Made by a program: the position numbers and the translations under genes | The notes under the pieces: model-generated | What the model was told of the DNA's origin: nothing | Seen by the model: the letters and a program-made list of their open reading frames with translations, nothing else | Databases searched by the model: none | NCBI GenBank assembly: GCA_964616985.1 | Contig: CAZTVF010000058.1 | Location: forward strand, 1 to 32,906 | Origin: CAZTVF01 sp964616985 | GTDB taxonomy: Bacteria; Planctomycetota; Phycisphaerae; SM23-33 | DNA: 32,906 nucleotides | Reading direction: 5' to 3' | Shown: positions 7,401-14,883 of the stretch, in pieces | Numbering within the stretch: position 1 is the first letter of the stretch | Layout of the letters: each line of letters begins with the position of its first letter

Positions 7401-9630
7401 CGGCGGACTTGTTGCCCGCCCACTTGGGCTCAACGATCTTGGCGTCGGCGGCGAGGTTGCGGGTGAGGTCCAGGGCCGCCGTATCGCCCAGGGCCTTGAC
7501 CAGCGACGGCAGCTGCAGCGCCTGGGCGGCCATCGTGTTGCTGTCGAGCCTGTCCAGCGTGTCGCAAGGCTGGCCCTGCCGCGGCATTCGGTCGAAGATG
7601 GTCATGGCCGCGAGGTTGAAGAAGCTGAAACTTCGGGCGACGGCGCTGCTGTCGGCATAGAGGCCCGGGGCGTACATGCGCGAGTCGAAGGTCTGGGCGA
7701 TGGTAGGGGCGAAGAAGGTGTTGCGCGCCAGACCCGCGATGGCCGCGCGGATGGCGATGTACAACTGGCCGTAGTTGCCCACGGTGTCGTTGTGCAGCGC
7801 CATGCTGTTTTCGCCGTGGATGAGGCCCCACTGGTTGCGGGCGTCGGAGAGGTTGAGGCTCAGGTGCAGCACGACGTCCTGCTTGCCGTAGCCGATTTCC
7901 TCGCGAAGGCCAATGTCCTGCACGTTGCGGGCCAGGGCGGCGCCCAGTTCTTCCAGCCGCCGCTTCTGCAACGCGATGGTCTCGTTCGTCAGGGTAGAGG
8001 TCATCGCCAGCACGGTGGCGTGCTTGTCGATGTAGTTGGCGTCCGGGTCCTTCTTCTGCTCGGGGAATTCCTGGTAGTGCACGGTCCGCAGGACCATGTT
8101 CCAGCCGTCGTCGGTACGCTGGAGCATGTTGGCGTCGCGCTCGAGGCGGTCGGCCTGCTTGAGGAGTTGGTCCATCTTCGTCTCGTCGGACAGGGCGCGA
8201 GACTGGTACTTGAGGCTCTCGGCCTCGATGCGCAGCGGCCGCAGATCCTCCATCAATTCATTGGTCTTAAGCTTGGCCGCCTCGCGAAGGATGAGGATGA
8301 GGTCGTGGAAACGTTCATCCTTCCGGACCACCTCGGGGATGACCGAGGCAAGATCGTGGAAGGGGGGCTTCTGCGTGGCGGCGATATTCTCGAGGTTCGC
8401 CTGCACCTTCTCCAGCAGCGACAGGATCGTGCGGCGGAAGGAGGTTTCCTCTTCGATATTCTTTCGGACCTCCTCGAGCTTGATGGCCTTGACCGAGCCG
8501 CCTCGGAAGGCGGCGCCGTAGAACGCGCGGGCGCCCATGTGGTTGAGCGTCTGGGCGTCGAAGAAGCACAGGATGACGTCGCGGCGGGGGCGGTTGACGC
8601 GGAGGTAGTCGGCCAGGGCCAGCAGGGCGGCGCAGTTGCCGGCGTCGCGGGCGCCGGGCGACAGCAGCGGCACCTCGCCGTAGGTGTCCAGCGGGGCGGC
8701 CAGCACCAGGGCCTGCGGCATGGCGTTCTTGTCGCTCTTGTCGAACCTGGGGTCGGTGCCGCGGATGCAGGCGATCACATTGCGCCCGGTGCATTCGGCC
8801 CAGCGGCTGGTGGAGACGAGCTTCACCTCCCGCGGCCGCGTGGTGAGCTCGAGTTCCTTCGCCTGCTCGGCCGTCACGAAGAACCGCGGCAGGTTGGCGG
8901 GCATGAGAACGAAATGCTGTGAACTGACGGCAGGCTCACTGGACCCGATGAAGATGACCGCCTGGGCGCCCATGGCGTAGGCGTCCTGCCAGCGGTTCTC
9001 ACAGTCGAAGTCGAGGACGACGATGCGGCCGTCGGGCAATTGCTTGCCGTAGTCGGCCAGGAGGCCCTTGCCGGCGTAGAGCGTCTTGCCGACGAGGCCC
9101 TCGGGGGGCGTGACGACGGCCTGAAGCACGTTGGGCCGCAGGGGAAGGATGTTGATCTTTTTGCCGTCGGCCTCCAGCGTGCACTCGCCGGGGAAATTCT
9201 GGACGATCGGGAAATCCTGGATGAACAGTCGCTGGGGGGCGTTGGGCTCCTGCACGAAGCCCATCAGCTCCAGCCGCGTACGGACGTACTCGCCGGCCCG
9301 GAGGCTGCCGGCATTGGGGTCCTTGAAGCCAGCGAGGCGGTGGTTGCCGGCGGCCAGCATGCCGATGTCGAGCTGAAATGCCGACCCGCTGGACGGCGTC
9401 CACTCGGGCTGTTGCGGCGTGACGGAGGCCAGCTTGGCCGACAGGCCGGCGAAGAGGTCGTCGCCGAACAGGCGAGGCACGAACGCCGGCTGCGTGGCCG
9501 ATTGGCTAGTGGGCTTGCTGGCCGGGGCGGGGGGCGGGGCGATCGCGGGCTTCTCTCGTTTCGCCAGCCAAAGGCCAGCGACGGCTACCACGACGCCGAT
9601 CATGACCAGGATCCAGCGACGCCTATTCAT
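4411..9630 (-). CDS. PA/M28-like domain fused to FtsX-type ABC permease
   Basis: This 1739-aa protein has an N-terminal membrane anchor (residues 7-22), a proline/serine-rich linker, then an M28-peptidase-like ectodomain: an N-terminal part resembling the M28 'HRlaG...a.eyi...L...G' region (97-125), a PA-like insert (about 180-265), and the M28 core (285-375). The core has lost key catalytic residues: the first His is Pro313, and the Glu-Glu pair is Gln360-Thr361, while Asp315 and the bridging Asp329 (GARDAGN) remain. A long coiled or helical region and a second ectodomain half run to about residue 1010. Extra membrane helices occur near 1020-1110, followed by an FtsX-type permease: one helix near 1170-1185, a large exterior loop and three helices near 1445-1560, then about 170 cytoplasmic residues. 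It overlaps the upstream ATPase by eight bases and the downstream OPT-like gene by four. It is probably a non-enzymatic substrate-binding permease. Confidence 0.85.
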   Translation of the reverse strand: MNRRRWILVMIGVVVAVAGLWLAKREKPAIAPPPAPASKPTSQSATQPAFVPRLFGDDLFAGLSAKLASVTPQQPEWTPSSGSAFQLDIGMLAAGNHRLAGFKDPNAGSLRAGEYVRTRLELMGFVQEPNAPQRLFIQDFPIVQNFPGECTLEADGKKINILPLRPNVLQAVVTPPEGLVGKTLYAGKGLLADYGKQLPDGRIVVLDFDCENRWQDAYAMGAQAVIFIGSSEPAVSSQHFVLMPANLPRFFVTAEQAKELELTTRPREVKLVSTSRWAECTGRNVIACIRGTDPRFDKSDKNAMPQALVLAAPLDTYGEVPLLSPGARDAGNCAALLALADYLRVNRPRRDVILCFFDAQTLNHMGARAFYGAAFRGGSVKAIKLEEVRKNIEEETSFRRTILSLLEKVQANLENIAATQKPPFHDLASVIPEVVRKDERFHDLILILREAAKLKTNELMEDLRPLRIEAESLKYQSRALSDETKMDQLLKQADRLERDANMLQRTDDGWNMVLRTVHYQEFPEQKKDPDANYIDKHATVLAMTSTLTNETIALQKRRLEELGAALARNVQDIGLREEIGYGKQDVVLHLSLNLSDARNQWGLIHGENSMALHNDTVGNYGQLYIAIRAAIAGLARNTFFAPTIAQTFDSRMYAPGLYADSSAVARSFSFFNLAAMTIFDRMPRQGQPCDTLDRLDSNTMAAQALQLPSLVKALGDTAALDLTRNLAADAKIVEPKWAGNKSAGPSILGSGNALQARPAKDCFVTVLSGHWSAMAPSAIPPGFVPALMYKTNTNGNFAAGPYSITTYLNDKPIVWAAKHDDNGLFRAVTGALKGEDNLAKASVQLFRCLSKTVVGYGVDRGSSTTLAMREIPESATAFPGDRSLSCEVGNMLTLFAPYDAKGMKLFNLNGAVILHNNDTAREYLGDGISLRKPFEHPKTLQFTAHDLRILNEYRLKLLRSVRIHQGSLEVLQGEAKEIEERGASQLEALASGTADANASLQKPMGDLAAATAYSRGAYAPLVAVINDLVTAVVLLLLLAMPFAFALERLLIGTPHIYRQIAWFGLFFLLTFAVLYLVNPAFRIASTPVIIFLAFTIILLSTLVIFIMVRKLQAEIRKTQGLSLTVHSADVSRLSTMMAAVNMGISTMRRRPIRTVLTAATVVLLTFTILTFASFGSEYGVRSNYLGPMSGGDSRILIRQQLWAPLSDASFETLRGHFWDEATVIPRYWIAPTAAEAKAAAAANNAELRSLLTLEKPDQVVPFSAAIGLNPIDIRRQQLADHFDGKLELLEQNGVFLSDAYRKTLGLTEADVGKKNLLVYGYTMVYAGVARSTIASQTMLEGSSLMPVDYQSSSGDAQTTTTTSTVTETSDVQSHQFVNYSPDEVVIVSDASARRMGGKIRSITLYPAQPQRIAELGQRAAKITKLPTYVGEGGSVSRLYFTTLTSASGWKDLLIPVLLGGMIIFATMLGSVSDREREIYTFSSLGLAPPHVASLFFAEAAVYAVTGGMGGYLLGQIVARLLAWLSTLFNFSVPTMNYSSTNAIVTILIVMATVLVSTIYPALKASRSANPGIQRAWRIPNPVGNLYDLVFPFTVSAYDIVGVVTFLKGHFDNYSDTSLGVFATSDTAVFRQKNNNMLGLRATVALAPFDLGVNQRFALLSQPSDIEGIDEVRIMIARLSGAQGDWQRANRVFVNDLRKQLLIWRSLPTEVTDRYRQKTLESLAHLPVEQVDPTTIGEAS

Positions 9631-10420
9631 TTTCCTTGCCTCCGATGCTGCCGGTCTCGATCTTCACGTCGCTGCGCTCGGCGAGCCGCTCGATCTGCCC
9701 GTCGCGGATCCACATGATGCGGTCGGACAGGTTGATCAGGCGGTGGTCGTGCGTGGCGCAGATGATGGTGACGCCCTTGTCTTTGTTCAGGCGGTGCAGG
9801 ATCTCATGGATCTCGGCCCCGGTGCGAAGGTCCAGGTTGCCCGTGGGCTCGTCGCACAGCAGGATCGACGGCAGGTTCGCCATCGAGCGGGCGATGGCCG
9901 TACGCTGCTGCTGGCCGCCGGACATCTCGATGGGCTTGTGGAACCAGCGTTCCTTGAGCCCCACCATGTCCAGCAGGCCCATGCCGCGCTCGCGGGCCTC
10001 GTCGGGGTTCACCCCGGCGAACGCCATCGGCACGGTCACATTCTCCAGGCACGTCATGTACTGCACCAGGTTGTAGGTCTGGAAGATGTAGCCGATCTTG
10101 CGGCAGCGCAAAAAGGCCAGCTCCACGGCCGACAGCTGTGCGACGTCGACCTCGTCGATGAAGACGCGGCCGGAGGTGGGGCTGTCGAGGCCGCCGACCA
10201 TGTTGAAGAAGGTGCTCTTGCCGCTGCCGGAGGGGCCCAGCACCGAGATGAACTCGCTGCGGTAGAGCTCGGTATCGATGCCGCGCAGGGCCCACGTCGT
10301 CATCTGCCCCATCTGGTAGGACTTCTTAAGGCTCTTGGTGCGGATGATGACGGGGCGTTCGCCCTTGTCGGGCACGACGCCGGCGCCGCTCGTTGCTGTA
10401 TTTGTCTCGTTCATATCCAC
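9623..10420 (-). CDS. LolD/MacB-type ABC transporter ATP-binding protein
   Basis: This 265-aa ATPase shows Walker A GPSGSGKST, the FQTYNLVQYMTCLENV region after the Q-loop, the signature MSGGQQQRTAIARS, Walker B ILLCDEPTGNLD and the switch region ATHDH. An N-terminal extension of about 25 residues precedes the core. The first possible start is GTG at 10420, with an in-frame ATG two codons later at 10414; neither has a strong Shine-Dalgarno site. It lies 20 bases after the permease gene at 10441-12252 and overlaps the start of the M28-FtsX fusion by eight bases, so it is made together with both permeases and may serve either. It differs clearly in sequence from the ATPase at 1559-2284, which suggests two ABC complexes or a heterodimer. 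Confidence 0.93.
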   Translation of the reverse strand: MDMNETNTATSGAGVVPDKGERPVIIRTKSLKKSYQMGQMTTWALRGIDTELYRSEFISVLGPSGSGKSTFFNMVGGLDSPTSGRVFIDEVDVAQLSAVELAFLRCRKIGYIFQTYNLVQYMTCLENVTVPMAFAGVNPDEARERGMGLLDMVGLKERWFHKPIEMSGGQQQRTAIARSMANLPSILLCDEPTGNLDLRTGAEIHEILHRLNKDKGVTIICATHDHRLINLSDRIMWIRDGQIERLAERSDVKIETGSIGGKENE

Positions 10421-10440
10421 TCGCTACTCATGCTGGGGTG

Positions 10441-12252
10441 CTATTCGATTCGCATCGCTTCCATCGGGGCCAGCCGGGCCGCCACCGCCGCCGGATACAC
10501 GGCCGCCAGGGCCGAAACGACCACGCCCACCACCAGCGACAGGCCGGCGGTGGCCAGGATGTCCATCACGGGGAAATTCTGCAAGGCCACCCACCCGTAC
10601 GTCGCGCACGAGCGAAGCCCGCCCAGCAGGAGGCCCAGCAGCATGCCCGCGCCGCTTCCGGCCAGGCCCTGCATCACCGATTCCAGGATGAAGTTCACCA
10701 TGATGAAGGAGTCGGTGGCGCCGAGGCATTTCATCGTCGCGATCTCGCGGAATCGCTCGGTCACGCTCATGAGCATGGCGTTGGCGATGCCCACGATGCA
10801 CACCAGGAAGCTGACGACCAGCAGCCAGATCGTCCGGCTGCTGAAGGCACTGGAGCTGCTGGTGGTGCCGCTGGCGGCCGCCTGCGAGACCACGGCCTCG
10901 ACGAGGTTGAGGTTGGTCTGTGCCTGCTGGTGCGCCGCCGCCTGCATGATCCGCTGCGGCGTGAGGTTGAACTGGAGGATCTGGTCCTTGGCAGCCAGCA
11001 GGGAGGAATCCTCCGGCTTCATGGCCTCCGGTTTTTCGCTGGCGACCTCGGCAGCCAGGACCTTGGCGATGCGTTCATTGAGCTGCGGCACGTCGGCGGG
11101 CTTGATGCCGCACTCCTGCAGCTTCTTGTGGCTGGCCGCCGTCAACAGTTCCAGGGCCTGCGGTGCGGCCTGGTACTTGGCGGGGATTTTCACTTCCTTG
11201 CCGGCGCTGTCCTTTTCCTTCCGCGCGGGCGAGAGCAGCTTCTTCAGTTCGGCCTTGTTGTCGCACAGCTCGCGCCGGGCCACGTCGCACAGCACGTCGG
11301 CGAGGCGGTCGCGGAGCTCGCCCACCTGGCCCACCAGCCACTGCGCGTCGGCCTCGGAGGTGACGGCGGCGAACAGCTTGGCCGCGTCGGTCTCGCCCAC
11401 CGGGGCGCCGACGCGTTCGGCCAGGCGGCGCTTGAGGCGGACGATGGCCACCAGGCGCCCCAGGCGGTCGGCGTCCAGCGTCAGCGAGGCGAACTGCTTC
11501 AGCGAGCCCAGTTCGTCCCGCGTGATCTGGAAGCCCTGCTGCGTGATGGCGGCCAGCACGGCGTCGTCGCCCTGGGCGAGCACCTCGGCCGGGGCGCGGT
11601 TGCCCTGCGATTTCAACAGGGCGGCGAAGCGGGCGTCATGCGTCTTGATGATCGTGTCGCGCAGGGGCTCCTGCGTCTTCCAGTCGGCGAGGAACGCCTG
11701 GAACTCCTCGGGCTTTCCGGGCAGGGGGTCGGAGATGTTGGGCAGTTCGCCCTGGAACTGCGCGAGGTGCGCGGGGTTCTGCAGGCGGTCGAAGATCTCG
11801 TTGGACTTGGCGCTGCCGACGAGCGGCTGGCGCTGCCCGGGCGAGAGGCGGGCGAAGTAGTCTTCGTACCTCACCTGGCGGCGGGCCACGTCGCACAGCT
11901 GCTGCATCTGCGCTTCACTGAGGCTGCCCCAGAGGGCAATTTCCTTCCAGCGGGGGCCGCCGGGCGACAGCCCGGCCAGCTCGCGCGTAAGGCGATCCTC
12001 GGTGATGGGCTGGCTGATGCGGCCGACCCAGAAGCTGAAGTTCTCGCGCGGCGCTACCTGCGAGCTGATGGCGGCGGCCACGCGGCGGGCCACGAGGCTC
12101 TCGGTCAGCATCGTCATCAGGAAGGTCACCGCCAGGGCGATGATGGTCACCGTGATGGCCGCACGGAAGAGGCGGTATTTCACGCCACTGAGGACCAGCT
12201 CCATGCACTTGGCCATCGACAGCCGGACTTGATTGCGTATTTCGATGTTCAT
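10441..12252 (-). CDS. FtsX/MacB-type ABC transporter permease
   Basis: This 603-aa permease has the topology of the MacB/LolC/FtsX group: a first membrane helix near residues 27-47, a long exterior region of about 420 residues, and three C-terminal helices from about residue 470. The cytoplasmic loop after the second helix carries ERFREIATMKCLGAT, a close match to the coupling segment of MacB-type permeases (ERxxEIgxxxAlGA). The exterior region is rich in Ala, Leu, Glu and Lys and looks largely helical, with no recognised enzyme domain. Its start ATG at 12252 overlaps the TGA of the PqqD-like gene by four bases. Such transporters do not move substrates through the membrane but pass force to periplasmic partners, which fits the presence of large exterior domains in this operon. 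Confidence 0.9.
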   Translation of the reverse strand: MNIEIRNQVRLSMAKCMELVLSGVKYRLFRAAITVTIIALAVTFLMTMLTESLVARRVAAAISSQVAPRENFSFWVGRISQPITEDRLTRELAGLSPGGPRWKEIALWGSLSEAQMQQLCDVARRQVRYEDYFARLSPGQRQPLVGSAKSNEIFDRLQNPAHLAQFQGELPNISDPLPGKPEEFQAFLADWKTQEPLRDTIIKTHDARFAALLKSQGNRAPAEVLAQGDDAVLAAITQQGFQITRDELGSLKQFASLTLDADRLGRLVAIVRLKRRLAERVGAPVGETDAAKLFAAVTSEADAQWLVGQVGELRDRLADVLCDVARRELCDNKAELKKLLSPARKEKDSAGKEVKIPAKYQAAPQALELLTAASHKKLQECGIKPADVPQLNERIAKVLAAEVASEKPEAMKPEDSSLLAAKDQILQFNLTPQRIMQAAAHQQAQTNLNLVEAVVSQAAASGTTSSSSAFSSRTIWLLVVSFLVCIVGIANAMLMSVTERFREIATMKCLGATDSFIMVNFILESVMQGLAGSGAGMLLGLLLGGLRSCATYGWVALQNFPVMDILATAGLSLVVGVVVSALAAVYPAAVAARLAPMEAMRIE

Positions 12253-12641
12253 CGTTTCTCGGAATCCTCTTCCACGCCCACGACGGCCACCAGGCCGCGT
12301 TGGGTCAGCTGGCGGAGGAACTGCATCACCGCCAGCTGGGCCTCGCGAAACGTCAGTTTATGGTCCGAAGCGAACTGCTCAACTATGGACTCTACCGTGT
12401 GCCGCCCGTCGCAGCGGTCGAGCACCTCGACCCCCAGGGGGTCCAACTCCACCCGCCGATGTGACGAGAACGGCAGCAGCCAACTCAGGGGCGGCACCAG
12501 GTATCGCGGCCGCCGCAGGGGCACCGAAACCACCAGCCGCCCGTCCGACAGCCGCTCGCGCTCCATCGCCTCGTTGGCGAAAGGGCGCGCTCGCAGCATG
12601 GCCTGGGCATCGACGCGTTCGGAGCCCTTCTCTTCGCTCAT
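12249..12641 (-). CDS. PqqD-like peptide chaperone domain protein
   Basis: This 130-aa protein has a C-terminal half that matches the PqqD / RiPP-recognition-element fold: a 'RRVELDPLGVEVLDRCDGRHTVESIVEQF' pattern corresponds to the usual Ln..g..iL.l.DG..Tv.eIv sequence, followed by a helix and FLRQLTQRGLV. In PqqD and its relatives this winged-helix domain binds a precursor peptide for a radical SAM enzyme. No radical SAM gene or short precursor peptide was found nearby, so here it may bind another peptide or act as an adaptor. A longer reading frame reaches 12776, but the ATG at 12641 is chosen because it overlaps the stop of the upstream gene as ATGA and the extra upstream residues are low-complexity Arg/Gly/Pro. 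The gene overlaps the next permease start in the same ATGA fashion. Confidence 0.82.
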   Translation of the reverse strand: MSEEKGSERVDAQAMLRARPFANEAMERERLSDGRLVVSVPLRRPRYLVPPLSWLLPFSSHRRVELDPLGVEVLDRCDGRHTVESIVEQFASDHKLTFREAQLAVMQFLRQLTQRGLVAVVGVEEDSEKR

Positions 12642-13537
12642 GACCCGCTCCGGACTACGACCGGCGCGGGCCGGCAGCAACGGATGGCGAACGCCTCGGG
12701 CAGGTCCAACTCCTCGTCTCGGCCTTCCTGCACGAACGTCACGTGGTAGACCCGCCGCTCGATCGGGCACTGCCATGCCCAGTCGTGCCGCAAGCGGCGA
12801 CGCCCTCGCAGAGAGGCAAATTTACCGATCACGCCCCGACTTAGCAACTGTTCTCCGGTGTGACCGCAGCAATTCACCGGCCCTTGCTCCACGATCGTCT
12901 GGTCGGCCGGCAACTGCCGACCCAGCCAGTCGGCCAGCGAACCCTTCAGCCAGTACTCCGGCATGGCGATCCGCTGCACGGTGAACGAGGGCTCCTTCAT
13001 CGCCTCGCGGCGGAACACCCATTTCACGCGGCCCACCTCGGCGTTCGACTCGTACAGGTCGTAATCGCCCGGGGCGGTCATCTCAATTCCCATCGCCTGC
13101 CACGTGTGGCGGCCGTCCTGAATCGCCCGGGGCGTGATCGACTCCAGGATGGCGTGTTCGGCGTCGGCGTCGCGCTGCTGCGGCCAGACGAGCATCGCCT
13201 CGACCATCAGCCGCTGGGTTTGAAAAAAGCGTCCGGCGTGGATGATCGTGGCGCCCTGGGGGGCTTTTCGCATCAGCCCGCGCCACTCGGGCGGGGCCTG
13301 CGTGAGGTTCGAAAGCTCGGTTTCCTTCTCCAGACGCTGGCGGTGCTTCATAACCATCGTCTCAATGTCGGGCACGTACTTCAGCGGCCGCCAGCGGACG
13401 TCCAGCCGCTCGTACGCGCGGTCGCTGAAGCCGCAGCGGCCGTCCTCGCCAAAGACTGACGCCGTGGACAGCTCCCACTCGGCAGGGTGGCAGACCTGCA
13501 TTCCTCGCCAGATTGTCGTGTCCAGGGGTAAGGCCAT
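12638..13537 (-). CDS. Uncharacterised 299-aa protein, first gene of ABC/PqqD operon
   Basis: I do not recognise a named family with confidence. The N-terminal part (WRGMQVCHPAEWELS, then DVRWRPL) has the rhythm of a PsbP/Mog1-like (DcrB, DUF1795) domain, and the C-terminal third contains two vicinal cysteine pairs, in VNCCGHTGE and AIRCCRP, plus a Trp/Arg-rich segment. No signal peptide or membrane helix is visible, so it is probably cytoplasmic. The start at 13537 has GAAGG only one or two bases upstream; an internal ATG at residue 13 is a possible alternative. It overlaps the PqqD-like gene by four bases. Its place at the head of the operon, next to a peptide-binding domain, makes a role in recognising or processing the transported cargo plausible but unproven. 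Confidence 0.8.
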   Translation of the reverse strand: MALPLDTTIWRGMQVCHPAEWELSTASVFGEDGRCGFSDRAYERLDVRWRPLKYVPDIETMVMKHRQRLEKETELSNLTQAPPEWRGLMRKAPQGATIIHAGRFFQTQRLMVEAMLVWPQQRDADAEHAILESITPRAIQDGRHTWQAMGIEMTAPGDYDLYESNAEVGRVKWVFRREAMKEPSFTVQRIAMPEYWLKGSLADWLGRQLPADQTIVEQGPVNCCGHTGEQLLSRGVIGKFASLRGRRRLRHDWAWQCPIERRVYHVTFVQEGRDEELDLPEAFAIRCCRPAPVVVRSGS

Positions 13538-13571
13538 TCCTTCTCGTCTTTCTCAATGATCCTTAAAAACG

Positions 13572-13600
13572 TTGACGCGCTTCAGGTTCCTCCCTATATG
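13572..13600 (+). promoter_or_regulatory. Promoter of the Gfo/Idh/MocA gene
   Basis: A TTGACG -35 box (13572-13577) and a TATATG -10 box (13595-13600) are 17 bases apart. The predicted start near 13607 leaves a leader of about 63 bases with the small hairpin at 13616-13644 ahead of the chosen start codon. Confidence 0.5.
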
Positions 13601-13624
13601 ACTACTTTCGCCCCTCCCGTTCAA
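13596..13624 (-). promoter_or_regulatory. Candidate promoter of the leftward ABC/PqqD operon
   Basis: On the minus strand a TTGAAC -35 box (13619-13624) and a TCATAT -10 box (13596-13601) are 17 bases apart, giving a start near 13589 and a leader of about 52 bases. The -10 box overlaps the -10 box of the rightward promoter at 13572-13600 by five bases, so the two polymerases could not bind together. Confidence 0.4.
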
Positions 13625-13644
13625 CTCTTTCGGCGCTGAACGGG
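13616..13644. repeat. Small hairpin with family-2 core, 5' leader of Gfo/Idh gene
   Basis: CCCGTTCA (13616-13623) pairs with TGAACGGG (13637-13644) around a 13-base loop. The right part contains TTCGGCGCTG, the same decamer as the core of repeat family 2 at 2323-2401 and 28749-28814, so it may be a shortened relative. It also covers the -35 box of the leftward operon promoter. Confidence 0.45.
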
Positions 13645-13669
13645 CATGGCGGCCAGAAAGGCAACAGGT

Positions 13670-14845
13670 ATGACCAAGGAATTGCGGATCGGTGTGATCG
13701 GTGCCGGCGGCAGGGGCGGCCTGGCCGCGTACGCGCACAAGCCCGAGGCAGGCGTGCGATTGGTCGCCGGGGCCGACCCCAACCCCAGGGCCCTGGACGC
13801 CTTTAAGGCCAAGTATGGCCCCGACACCTTCGTCACGGCCGACTACCGCGAGATCCTCGCGCGGGGCGATGTCGGGGCCGTCTTCATCACCAGCCCCGAC
13901 TTCTGCCACGAGGAGCATGCGGTGGCCGCTCTGGAAGCCGGCAAGGCCGTCTACCTCGAAAAACCGATGGCGATCACCATCGCCGGCTGCGATCGGATTC
14001 TCCATGCCGCTTATAGGAACAAGGTGAAGCTGTACCTCGGGCACAACATGCGGCACTTCGCCGTGGTGCTCAAGATGAAGGAACTCATCGATTCCGGCGC
14101 CATCGGTGAGGTCAAGGCCGGCTGGTGCCGCCATTTCATCTCCTACGGCGGCGATGCGTACTTCAAGGACTGGCACGCTGAGCGGGCCAAGTCCACCGGG
14201 CTGCTCCTGCAGAAGGCCGCCCACGACATCGACGTGCTGCACTGGCTTTGCCATGGCTACAGCCGCCGGGTCTCAGCCATGGGCGGGCTGACCGTCTACG
14301 GGCAGATCGCCGACCACCGCAAGCCCACCGAGCCGCCGAAGATCTCCTGGACCTTCGACAACTGGCCGCCCTTGTCGCAGAAGGGCCTCAACCCGATTGT
14401 GGACATCGAGGACATCAGCATGATGCTGATGGAGCTGGACAACGGCGTGTTCTGCAGTTACCAGCAGTGCCATTTCTCGCCCGACGCGTGGCGGAACTAC
14501 ACCGTCATCGGCACCGAGGGCCGGGTGGAGAACTTCGGCGATGCCCCCGGCGAGAGCGTGGTGAGGCTGTGGAACAAGCGAGCGTTCTACAAGCCCCAGG
14601 GTGACGTGGAGTATCCCATTACCGCGGTGGACGGTTCGCACGGCGGGGCCGATCCGCGGATCGTCGAGGAGTTCGTCCGCTACGTTCGCGAAGGGGGCAA
14701 GGTGAGCACCTCGCCGATCGCCGCCCGCTACAGCGTCGCCGCCGGCTGCCAGGCCACCGACTCGCTTCGCAGCGGCTCGGCCCCTCGCGACATCCCGCCC
14801 GTGCCGCCCGATGTGCGCGCCTACTTCGATGCCGATTTGGCGTAG
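13670..14845 (+). CDS. Gfo/Idh/MocA family oxidoreductase
   Basis: This 391-aa protein is an NAD(P)-dependent sugar or inositol dehydrogenase-like enzyme. The N-terminal Rossmann motif is IGVIGAGGRGG, followed by the typical AAVYLEKPMAI-like segment (here KAVYLEKPMAIT) that carries the conserved EKP lysine, and the HNMRHF strand. The C-terminal domain has KAAHDIDVLHWL, matching the conserved D-x3-H motif of the active site. An upstream ATG at 13646 is in frame, but AGAAAGG at 13655-13661 sits eight bases before the ATG at 13670 and the protein alignment begins there, so the shorter form is preferred. It diverges from the ABC/PqqD operon. The substrate is not predictable; GH42 and other carbohydrate genes downstream suggest sugar metabolism. 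Confidence 0.9.
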   Translation: MTKELRIGVIGAGGRGGLAAYAHKPEAGVRLVAGADPNPRALDAFKAKYGPDTFVTADYREILARGDVGAVFITSPDFCHEEHAVAALEAGKAVYLEKPMAITIAGCDRILHAAYRNKVKLYLGHNMRHFAVVLKMKELIDSGAIGEVKAGWCRHFISYGGDAYFKDWHAERAKSTGLLLQKAAHDIDVLHWLCHGYSRRVSAMGGLTVYGQIADHRKPTEPPKISWTFDNWPPLSQKGLNPIVDIEDISMMLMELDNGVFCSYQQCHFSPDAWRNYTVIGTEGRVENFGDAPGESVVRLWNKRAFYKPQGDVEYPITAVDGSHGGADPRIVEEFVRYVREGGKVSTSPIAARYSVAAGCQATDSLRSGSAPRDIPPVPPDVRAYFDADLA

Positions 14846-14883
14846 GGCATCTTCGCCTGCGCGCCCCGGCCGCAATTGGGGGT

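Noticed and set aside
4459..8922. Open frame of 1487 codons on the plus strand opposite the M28-FtsX gene
   Set aside because: The translation is low-complexity (Arg, Gly, Ala, Val, Asp, His rich) with no domain motif; it is the antisense frame expected in a GC-rich gene, while the minus-strand frame has clear domains.
9419..12984. Long plus-strand frames of 813 and 863 codons opposite the ABC genes
   Set aside because: They are antisense to genes with Walker and FtsX motifs and have no recognisable protein character.
12249..13537. RiPP biosynthetic cluster suggested by the PqqD-like domain
   Set aside because: No radical SAM protein, no YcaO or lanthionine synthetase, and no plausible short precursor gene was found in the window.
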